A DNA stretch of 64,000 nucleotides, from contig JANYHE010000050.1 in the NCBI GenBank assembly GCA_025359215.1, positions 1-64,000 of the forward strand, in the 5' to 3' direction. The stretch is from Hyphomicrobiales bacterium. Lineage in GTDB: Bacteria > Pseudomonadota > Alphaproteobacteria > Rhizobiales > Aestuariivirgaceae. Position numbers and translations under genes: made by a program. Within the stretch, counting starts at the first letter, position 1. Each line of letters begins with the position of its first letter. This document shows positions 48,601 through 56,277 of this stretch, piece by piece. The notes under the pieces are model-generated. The model had not been told where the DNA came from, did no database searches, and was given only the letters and a program-made list of their open reading frames with translations.

Positions 48601-49021
48601 GCGTGATCTTTTCCATAGTGAAGGAGTTAAAAGTTGTGCTGAAATCAACATTGCTCGCAACGGCAGTAAAGCCAAATGCGCAGGCATTGTTCTCACCCGC
48701 CAGATGCCGGGAGACGCTGGCGTCGTTTTCGCAACGCTCAGTGACGAGGCTGGCATTACCAATGTGGTGGTCTGGCCCAAGCTGGTTGAAACCTTCCGCC
48801 GCGAAATTATGGGATCCCGCTTGATGCTGGTTGAAGGTCGGGTTCAGCGCAGCCCTGAAGGTGTGATCCATCTTGTGGCGGAGCGCATTTTTGATCGGTC
48901 AAACGAATTGTTGCGCCTTTCTGAAGATGAAGCACAAGCACCGCCCTTCAGTTCAAAAGCGGTCAAACACCAGCACCCCCGCAACTTGCGGACCGTGCCA
49001 AAATCACGCGATTTTCATTAA
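45635..49021 (+). CDS. dnaE2: Error-prone DNA polymerase DnaE2/ImuC
   Basis: 1128 aa from [80 protein letters not shown]; ends [15 protein letters not shown]. Confidence 0.96.
   Translation: [1128 protein letters not shown]
46086..46211. repeat. Palindromic repeat element inserted in-frame in dnaE2
   Basis: Outer inverted repeat AAGGCCCTCATCC...GGATGAGGGCCCTT, inner CTTCTCCCAT/ATGGGAGAAGG, perfect 13 bp hairpin TTCTCCCATTTGC-AAGA-GCAAATGGGAGAA; encodes [20 protein letters not shown]...[11 protein letters not shown]. Confidence 0.88.
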
Positions 49022-49150
49022 CTCCAAATGCTGAAGCCATGCTGAATGCCGTGGAAGCATGGGCGCCCAGCCAAGTGATGAATGTGGTGATGTTCAAATC
49101 GGAACCCCTTGCCGCATCCGTTTTCCTAGGAAAAACAACTATCTCAATCA

Positions 49151-49978
49151 TCATTTCATCCATTGATGCGATGAGAAGTTAAGAAGATCAGGCAATACCA
49201 CATGGGCGCGCAAATCAGCTTCAATGGCATTAAACGCCGCGTGATCTGCTACACCCGTAGTGATGCCCACAGCAAATGCACCCCCTTTTCGCGCCATAGC
49301 AATTTCCAAGTTTGGGTCATCGCCAACCACCACCATTTCAGACGATGGAACATTGGTGATCTCGCTGATAATCTCAAGGCCCGCAGTAGAAGGTTTTCCG
49401 AACACTTTTGCCGTTACACCAGTGGCGTTATTGATAGCAGCCGCGGCCGCTCCAGAAATTCCCATCAATTTACCCTTGGCACCCGCAAAATAAGGGGCCA
49501 CCGACGTTGCATACAGTTTGGCCCCACGCCAAATTGCTTGGGCGGCCGCATCTAATTGCTGTGAATTAAATTCCTTGGTCCACGCCAACAAAACTACTTC
49601 AACATCAGTCACGCAAGATCTTGCTTCTACAATTTCAATGCCCGCTTGCTCTAACGGCACTCTTGTGCCTTCAGCGCCAATCAGCATCACACGTTTGTGC
49701 CCGAGCGCCACTAACTGCCGCGCAGCCACTGTAGCAGGTGTTAGAATATGACCAGGAGCAAAATGCAAACCTGCATCAGCCAGCGGTGCATAGTAGTGCT
49801 CAGGCGTAAAGAAGGTGCCATTGGTATACGCCACCACAGGAAGCCCGCGTGCAGTCAACTGATTGACGACATCTATCGCGCCGGGTAGTGCCGAATATGT
49901 GCCCTTGTCTTTATCCATCAGTGCAAGCGTGCCATCAACATCAAACACAGCACCGCGGATGGGATTGTTGTGATTCAT
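49151..49978 (-). CDS. HAD-IIA family hydrolase (NagD-like)
   Basis: 275 aa; GAVFDVDGTLALMDK, VVAYTNGTFFTPEHY, GKPSTAGLEIISE, VVVGDDPNLEIAMARKGG. Confidence 0.92.
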   Translation of the reverse strand: MNHNNPIRGAVFDVDGTLALMDKDKGTYSALPGAIDVVNQLTARGLPVVAYTNGTFFTPEHYYAPLADAGLHFAPGHILTPATVAARQLVALGHKRVMLIGAEGTRVPLEQAGIEIVEARSCVTDVEVVLLAWTKEFNSQQLDAAAQAIWRGAKLYATSVAPYFAGAKGKLMGISGAAAAAINNATGVTAKVFGKPSTAGLEIISEITNVPSSEMVVVGDDPNLEIAMARKGGAFAVGITTGVADHAAFNAIEADLRAHVVLPDLLNFSSHQWMK

Positions 49979-50126
49979 AACATCTCCAAGTGAAATCAGT
50001 GCGGTTGATAAGCCAGCGGATATGCCGAAGCTAGACAGTTAATACTTTCATAAAACGCTAGCTAAAAGCATAGCCAAAGTGCAAAAGTGTAGCAATCCTG
50101 ATAGTGAAAACAAATGAAGCAAAATC

Positions 50127-50960
50127 ATGAAAAAAAATCCTTGCATCATCTGCGTTGCCATCACCGGGTCTCTTCCTACAAAAGAGAACAACCCAGCGGT
50201 GCCAATTACCATTGCGGAACAAATTGAAAGCACACAGGAAGCTTTTGAGGCTGGTGCCGCAATTGCCCACTGCCACGTACGTGATGATGAGGGCAAACCC
50301 ACATCTGATCCGGCACGTTTTGCAAGGTTGAAAGAAGGTCTAGATAAACATTGCCCGGGAATGATTGTGCAACTTTCAACGGGCGGTAGATCGGGTGCCG
50401 GACAGGCCCGCGGTGGCATGTTGTCTCTTCGGCCAGATATGGCGTCACTTTCTGTGGGGTCAAATAATTTCCCCACGCGGGTTTATGAAAACCCGCCAGA
50501 CCTTGTGGATTGGTTGGCTTCAGAAATGCTTAGCTATCACGTAAAGCCGGAAATTGAGGCATTTGATTTAAGCCACATCGTTCAAGCAGCAACCATGCAA
50601 AGGGATGGACGGCTGGAAGGTCCTCTCTATGTGCAGTTTGTGATGGGCGTGAAAAATGCCATGCCAGCTGATGAAAAGATTTTGGATTTCTATATAGAAA
50701 CATTAAAACGCTTCTCTCCGGACGCGCAGTGGTGTGCTGCAGGCATAGGCCCGGCGCAGATTGTGATCAATGAATGGGCAATTGCAAAAGGAGGCCACAC
50801 CCGCACAGGAATGGAAGACAATGTGCGCATTGATAAGAATACACTTGCGCCTTCCAACGCTGCTCTCGTTAAACGGACGATCGCAATTTGCGAAAAATAT
50901 GGCCGCCCTGCTGCGACGTGGAAACAGGCCCGCGAAATTCTTAATTTGGAACAAAGATAA
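50127..50960 (+). CDS. BKACE family (DUF849) beta-keto acid cleavage enzyme
   Basis: 277 aa; CIICVAITGSLPTKENNPAVPITIAEQIESTQEAFEAGAAIAHCHVRDDEGKPTSD. Confidence 0.93.
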   Translation: MKKNPCIICVAITGSLPTKENNPAVPITIAEQIESTQEAFEAGAAIAHCHVRDDEGKPTSDPARFARLKEGLDKHCPGMIVQLSTGGRSGAGQARGGMLSLRPDMASLSVGSNNFPTRVYENPPDLVDWLASEMLSYHVKPEIEAFDLSHIVQAATMQRDGRLEGPLYVQFVMGVKNAMPADEKILDFYIETLKRFSPDAQWCAAGIGPAQIVINEWAIAKGGHTRTGMEDNVRIDKNTLAPSNAALVKRTIAICEKYGRPAATWKQAREILNLEQR

Positions 50961-51108
50961 ATTATGGCTGGCGAACCTCTGCTCTCATCTCCCTAATGTG
51001 GAAATTATCGCGGCAGTTGATGGCACTCAATATGACAGAGTTGATATTCGAACCAAGCCCTAACCGTGGATTGCAAACGCACCCTCAAGCCAAAAGTCTA
51101 AACCATGG

Positions 51109-51507
51109 TTAGTCCTGACCGACTACTAACTTCAGCAAGTCATGCACAACCGAATTAAATTGGTCGAGCGAATAGGGTTTGGAGAGGACACGCGAGCCCT
51201 TCAACATGGGTGGTAGTTCAAAGGGCTCGGCTAAAGCCGTTACGAAAGAGAATGGAACATTCATTTTCCGCAGCGCTATCGCCAGGTGGACAGTTGTTTG
51301 TTGGCCAATGATATATTCTATGAGCGCAAAATCGGGCCTGTCTTCCATAATTTTTTTAAGGGCGTCTGCAACATCAGTGATGGGACTCACACGGGAAACC
51401 CCATTTGTCGAAAGCAGGTATTCTATATCCAACAAGATCAAGGTATTATCGTCAACTGCGAGAGCATGAAATGGCTTCCGAAACCCATCTTTCTGACCGT
51501 TCAACAT
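51109..51507 (-). CDS. Receiver-domain protein with Glu at the phosphoacceptor position
   Basis: 132 aa; LAVDDNTLILLDIEYLL, DFALIEYIIGQ (Glu where Asp is expected), SFVTALAE, LSKPYSLDQ. Confidence 0.85.
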   Translation of the reverse strand: MLNGQKDGFRKPFHALAVDDNTLILLDIEYLLSTNGVSRVSPITDVADALKKIMEDRPDFALIEYIIGQQTTVHLAIALRKMNVPFSFVTALAEPFELPPMLKGSRVLSKPYSLDQFNSVVHDLLKLVVGQD

Positions 51508-51606
51508 CTAGCCGGATCCTCAAAGAATTTTGCAAACAAACGCCTAGGACTATTTTCGTTAACCGAAATCCTCCCAAAGGCCGAATTCCCAATTCAATAA
51601 AACTGA

Positions 51607-51631
51607 GGAACAAGTGCGCCCCATAGACGTT
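51607..51631 (+). promoter_or_regulatory. EcfG-like promoter GGAAC-N16-CGTT
   Basis: GGAAC AAGTGCGCCCCATAGA CGTT, ~180 bp upstream of the Crp-family gene. Confidence 0.6.
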
Positions 51632-51809
51632 AAACACCTAAATTTTTACTGCCCGAATTCGGCTGTAAGTAAAGAAGGCATTGGGCGTTATTGGCGATAG
51701 CATGGCTTGCAACAACCCTTTCAGCGAAGCGTAAGCCAAGTAATGTGTGATATAATACTTAACGACCGAGCGAAAGTCTGTCCACTTGTGCACATACGGA
51801 GAAAAATCT

Positions 51810-52553
51810 ATGGCGGACAAAATAGAACAGCCCGTTTGGCTAGAAAATAACTTGATAAGGCTTCTACGCACTCGAGATTTTGAATTGATTTTGCCGCATC
51901 TCAAGCCTTTCCACGCCAAGGACAACGCGCCTCTCTATACGCCGGGCCAAAATGTGGAGACGGTTTATTTTCCTTGCGGGGCGACTTTGGGTTCCTTCGT
52001 GATTGACATGGAGGATGGCAGGGCCATTGAGACAACACTTGTCGGTCGCGAGGGGGCGGTGGGTGGAATTGTAAGTCAAGGTAGGCTGCCAGCTTATTCT
52101 CGCATAATGGTGCAATTTGGTGGGGACTTCGTGACGTTGCCACTTTCAGTTTTAGAATCTGCCAAACTGAAATCTCGGACACTAGACGCTCTCTTTGCGC
52201 GGTATGCTGATTGTGTGGTGGCGCAGATTTTTCAAGCCACCGCGTGCAATGCTGCACACACTATTGAACAACGAGCCTGCAAGTGGATTAATGCAGCCGT
52301 GGAAAGAACCTACAGCCAAGAAGTTCCGCTTACACAAGATCGGCTTTCGGCTGTGCTGGGCGTAGGCAGAAGCTACATCAGTCGCGTAATTAAAACGCTA
52401 AAATCTGATAAAGTCCTGAAGGTTAAACGCGGGAAAATCATCATTGAGGATCGTCAAGCGCTCGCTAACCGCGCTTGCAAATGTAATGACAGTGTCAAAG
52501 ATCATTTCAAACTCGTGTTGTCGGGTGTTTATCCTGCGTACAACGAAGCTTAG
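51810..52553 (+). CDS. Crp/Fnr-family transcriptional regulator
   Basis: Start MADKIEQPVWLENNLIRLL; cNMP-like domain; HTH LTQDRLSAVLGVGRSYISRVIKTLKSDKVLKVKRGKIIIED. Confidence 0.9.
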   Translation: MADKIEQPVWLENNLIRLLRTRDFELILPHLKPFHAKDNAPLYTPGQNVETVYFPCGATLGSFVIDMEDGRAIETTLVGREGAVGGIVSQGRLPAYSRIMVQFGGDFVTLPLSVLESAKLKSRTLDALFARYADCVVAQIFQATACNAAHTIEQRACKWINAAVERTYSQEVPLTQDRLSAVLGVGRSYISRVIKTLKSDKVLKVKRGKIIIEDRQALANRACKCNDSVKDHFKLVLSGVYPAYNEA

Positions 52554-54268
52554 GTAACTGTATCCAAGAGACCTGGTTCAGTTGACGTCTGATTTATCAA
52601 ACTTGGAGGAGGCGCCGAACTCGCGGCGTTGAATTTCTCCGAAAACCGAACGATCCAATAAAATCCTTCGGGTAAATACTGCACGTCAGTCACGCCATTG
52701 AGTTGAAGTGGAACAATTTTCTCGATGAGCGTGCGGCCAAAGCCGGAACTCTGAGGCTGTTTAACGGGAGGACCGCCGCTTTCAACCCAAGACAGTTCAA
52801 TAAATTTGGTGTGGCCCGTCAAAACCTTCCACGCGATCGTAACACTGCCGCGTGGGCCTGCCAAAGCTCCATATTTGGCAGCATTGGTACCAAGTTCATG
52901 AATAGCCATTCCAATTGATCTTGCATTTTCTGGGCTTACCATTACCGCCGGACCTGAACTAGAAATTCGCTTGTGCTTTTCGCTATCGAAACTCTTGATC
53001 TGGGTCTGGATTAACTTGCCAAGTTCAATTGCCTGACCATCATTTTGCATCAACAAATCCTGTGAAGCCGAAAGCGCAAGCAAACGTTCAACGAGAGCAT
53101 CGCGGTAGCCATCGATAGATTTTTGTCCGCGCGCCAATCGGTTCGCCAAACTCACAAGCAGGGTTAATTGATTTTTTGAACGATGGATCAGCTCTCTAAT
53201 AAGAACGTTTACAGATTCTTCTCGCCTGACCAATTGGTCCATAGTTCGGTCAAACTCAAAGCCCAAAATGCCTATCTCTCCATCAGATACTGAAAGTCCC
53301 GTGCGAGCCGAAAACTGGCTATGTTGCCAGCTTCGGACAGTTGACAACAGCTTTTCGAATGGTCGAGTTACAAAAATGCGTACCAGATAGTATGCAAGAA
53401 TTGCGGTTGCCAAAAGTGATATGCTCGTAAAAATCAATTGTCGCCATGTTGCGGTCGTGAGAGATAAAAAGGACTGATTTATAGAAAATCCCGCACTCAC
53501 ATACAGGCCCAGGGGAGAGCTAGAAACCGGGACATAACCTAAGAGTCTCTGTACACCATCGAGGCCCTTACCTGAAATGACACTTGATTCCGGTGCCGTA
53601 ACCAGATGCATATATTGATCGGGGATTCTGGTGCCAACGAACTTATCAGGATCAGGTTGTCGGGCAATAATAGTGCCTGATCGATCTGCAACTGTCACCG
53701 TGCCATCTATTGGTAATCCTCTCAGTAAAAATTGCTGGGAAAGCCATTGGGGATCGACAGAGGTGATCACAGCACCTATATGCTTTCCATCCGCATTCGC
53801 TATAGGAAATGCCAGAGGCAAGGCCGGTTTTTTTGTGATCGAATCTTGCGTGTATTCTCCAATCACCAAATCATCTTTAAGTAATGATTGTTGAAAGTAT
53901 GCCTTGTCGGAAATATTGATATTGAGCTGTTCAGGAAGAGGAGCACATCTGATTTGTCCGTTGCCGTCAGCCACGGTGATAATTGACAGATATTTGATCT
54001 TGTTTGTTAATTGGCCGACAAACTGGCTACATAACTCCGAGTTAAAAGCGCGAACCGATGACGCTTCCCCGACTGCTAGCATGATGCCCCTAAAGCCTCC
54101 CACGATTCTTGATAGCTCGGACGACGCCAATTGCGCTTGGCGCAACGCCATTTGTTGCACTTCCTGCTGTCGCGCTTCAAAAAGTGCTACGGAGTTATAG
54201 ATTTCGATACCAATGATGGGCGTTAGGCCAACCATCACAATCAAGGCAATTCTGTGCGCCAATTTCAT
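52550..54268 (-). CDS. HWE-family sensor histidine kinase with extracellular cache-type sensor
   Basis: 572 aa; two TM segments flanking periplasmic domain, HAMP-like, ELIHRSKNQLTLLVSLANRLA, MAIHELGTNAAKYGALAGPRGSVTIAW. Confidence 0.92.
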   Translation of the reverse strand: MKLAHRIALIVMVGLTPIIGIEIYNSVALFEARQQEVQQMALRQAQLASSELSRIVGGFRGIMLAVGEASSVRAFNSELCSQFVGQLTNKIKYLSIITVADGNGQIRCAPLPEQLNINISDKAYFQQSLLKDDLVIGEYTQDSITKKPALPLAFPIANADGKHIGAVITSVDPQWLSQQFLLRGLPIDGTVTVADRSGTIIARQPDPDKFVGTRIPDQYMHLVTAPESSVISGKGLDGVQRLLGYVPVSSSPLGLYVSAGFSINQSFLSLTTATWRQLIFTSISLLATAILAYYLVRIFVTRPFEKLLSTVRSWQHSQFSARTGLSVSDGEIGILGFEFDRTMDQLVRREESVNVLIRELIHRSKNQLTLLVSLANRLARGQKSIDGYRDALVERLLALSASQDLLMQNDGQAIELGKLIQTQIKSFDSEKHKRISSSGPAVMVSPENARSIGMAIHELGTNAAKYGALAGPRGSVTIAWKVLTGHTKFIELSWVESGGPPVKQPQSSGFGRTLIEKIVPLQLNGVTDVQYLPEGFYWIVRFSEKFNAASSAPPPSLINQTSTEPGLLDTVT

Positions 54269-54536
54269 GCGATTAGTCCCTTAAAGGCCATAAATCAGTT
54301 AAACTGGCAAATGATTTTGACGTAGATCACTTATCATTTGACAAATGAAATGGCAATATCGTTAGGGAACTGAGTTGGGCACCATGGACGGGTGAAAGGC
54401 TCGCCTGCCATTTCGTTGGCTGCAAGAGGAAACCAGAAAAACTATTGCATTCCTCATTCCCGCCGCATCTGGTTGATACATGGTGCTTACATATTAAACG
54501 TTCGTCTTTCTTTCGCGTTCCTTGTCTTCAGTATAA

Positions 54537-54722
54537 TTATCTGCCTTTATGCTCGGGCAGACCAGATTGCTTTGTACTGGCGAGTTTCTCAAGCTGTTTT
54601 TTTGACATCGCATTATACATTTCGGAAGATGCCCCTTTAAGGTCCTTAGGGGAAGCGTCACCTTTTTTCGCTGATAATGCAGCGCCGGCCGCTTTTTGTT
54701 GTGCTTTCGATTTTGCAGGCAT
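54537..54722 (-). CDS. DUF3008 family small protein
   Basis: 61 aa MPAKSKAQQKAAGAALSAKKGDASPKDLKGASSEMYNAMSKKQLEKLASTKQSGLPEHKGR. Confidence 0.9.
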   Translation of the reverse strand: MPAKSKAQQKAAGAALSAKKGDASPKDLKGASSEMYNAMSKKQLEKLASTKQSGLPEHKGR

Positions 54723-54817
54723 TTTAATCTCCTTAGCTCGCCCATTTCGGGCGGAAAAATTTTTGGAACATCAACGCGGCAACTCATGCGCCAATTTCAA
54801 TTCGAGTTAGGTTTAAA

Positions 54818-54852
54818 AATTAAAAGGGGAAGACAGGTGCCTTCCCCTTCCA
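54818..54852 (-). terminator. Rho-independent terminator of the 54861-55034 gene
   Basis: Minus-strand GGGGAAGGCACCTGTCTTCCCCTTTTAATTTTT. Confidence 0.7.
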
Positions 54853-54860
54853 GCAACCTA

Positions 54861-55034
54861 TCAACGTTGCGTTCCGCTACGTTGATCATCAGAGTGTGAA
54901 CCCGACGAACCGCTCTTGTTTCCTTGTCCTGAGGATTGAGTGCCGCCACGCTTGTTATCCGCGTCGGAGCCACGCGATCCGGATTTATCGGACTTTGAGG
55001 TCTTTGACCCCTTATTTCCATCATTGTTCTGCAT
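54861..55034 (-). CDS. Small low-complexity hydrophilic (Ser/Gly/Asp/Lys-rich) protein
   Basis: MQNNDGNKGSKTSKSDKSGSRGSDADNKRGGTQSSGQGNKSGSSGSHSDDQRSGTQR, ATG preceded by AAAGGAAAG; followed by a terminator and preceded by an EcfG-like motif. Confidence 0.65.
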   Translation of the reverse strand: MQNNDGNKGSKTSKSDKSGSRGSDADNKRGGTQSSGQGNKSGSSGSHSDDQRSGTQR

Positions 55035-55104
55035 AATCTTTCCTTTACATATCTTGTTGAGGGCCGAAAATTGGTAGCACACCAAATTGTTCTCCCGCTG
55101 AAAA

Positions 55105-55129
55105 AACTCTGTTGATGAATTGAAGTTCC
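55105..55129 (-). promoter_or_regulatory. EcfG-like promoter GGAAC-N16-AGTT
   Basis: Minus strand GGAAC TTCAATTCATCAACAG AGTT upstream of the 55034 start. Confidence 0.5.
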
Positions 55130-55201
55130 GGAGTTGACAAAAATTAATTCGAAGCCGGTCAAAAATTCGCGACCAGTTTGAAATTCAATCGATAATTGTT
55201 T

Positions 55202-55226
55202 GGAACAATTTTGTAGAGAAGGCGTT
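55202..55226 (+). promoter_or_regulatory. EcfG-like promoter GGAAC-N16-CGTT
   Basis: GGAAC AATTTTGTAGAGAAGG CGTT, 58 bp upstream of the 55285 ATG. Confidence 0.65.
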
Positions 55227-55284
55227 TCGAAGTTCAGATTGTTATTTTATGCAATTTTACGAAGAACCCAAAAGGAGAATTAAA

Positions 55285-55488
55285 ATGGCACTTCTTGACC
55301 CGGAACTGCGAAACTATAATCAGCCCTCTGTTGAAGGCGAAAATTTTCAAGACACTCAAACAGGTCGTTTCGAAACTCGGAATCGTAACGCAGCCTATTT
55401 TGAGTCACTTGACGTCGTTGCAGTTTTGTTGGGCGCTGTGATGATGTTAGGGCCTCTCACCGCAACAGTTGCAGGTTTTGGCAGCTAG
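55285..55488 (+). CDS. Small protein with C-terminal hydrophobic segment
   Basis: 67 aa MALLDPELRNYNQPSVEGENFQDTQTGRFETRNRNAAYFESLDVVAVLLGAVMMLGPLTATVAGFGS; RBS AAAAGGAG. Confidence 0.7.
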   Translation: MALLDPELRNYNQPSVEGENFQDTQTGRFETRNRNAAYFESLDVVAVLLGAVMMLGPLTATVAGFGS

Positions 55489-55686
55489 CCACAGCGCAAA
55501 TTTGCAAACAGACTTTGGTGTGTGATTGAAAGCGTTGAATAAGCAAATCACTTCGATGGGCATTCACTTGCAAGGTTCTTCTCTGTTTGAAATTAAAGAC
55601 GTGGTTTGTTTGAGTTTTACCGAATGCTGATCTGCAGCAACTCTATCCAAAATAGCGTGATAAATCGGATAATAAGGAAAATCATA

Positions 55687-56175
55687 ATGACCAAAAAACC
55701 ATTTCAACATGTGAAGGACCTTGTCAAAGATTTTGATAAGGCAATGTTAATCACTCAGAAACAACAAGGCAAAATTCATGTTCGTCCCATGCAAATTGCA
55801 GAAACAACCGATGAAGGTGTGCTGCGCTTTGCAACCTCTTTGCGCTCCGCAAAAATAAGGGAAATTTCCGACGATAATCGGGTCAATTTGGTTTTTCAGA
55901 ATTCGTCTCAATTTTTAGTTATGTCTGGTGAAGCCAAAATTGAAACGAACGTCAATTAGATTAACCGCCTTTGGTCTGAGTCTTGGAAGGTCTGGTTTCC
56001 TGAGGGCAAAAACGATCCTACGATTTGTTTGATTACTATCACAGCCAAAGAAGCCGAATTTTGGGATAATTCGGGCACGAGGGGTATTGCCTACGCATTC
56101 AAGGCTGCCAAAGCCTACATCCAAGGCACGATTCCGGAAGAAGACACGGATGCTCACGGAAAAGTTTTACTTTAG
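55687..56175 (+). pseudogene. Pyridoxamine 5'-phosphate oxidase-like (general stress protein 26-type) gene interrupted by in-frame TAG
   Basis: Frame MTKKPFQHVKDLVKDFDKAMLITQ...GEAKIETNVN-TAG(55957-55959)-INRLWSESWKVWFPEGKNDPTICLITITAKEAEFWDN...HGKVLL stop at 56175, no frameshift. Confidence 0.8.
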
Positions 56176-56277
56176 AGTGTTTGCAAATTAGGCCGACCAC
56201 GGATCGAATAACAATTTTGTGTAACTACCATGAGCGGCAATCCTGACACTGAGTATTAACTGAACCCAGTTTGAAAT

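Noticed and set aside
51286-51626. Plus ORFs 51286-51600 and 51405-51626
   Set aside because: Mostly antisense to the receiver gene and overlapping the promoter region of the Crp gene; no family signal.
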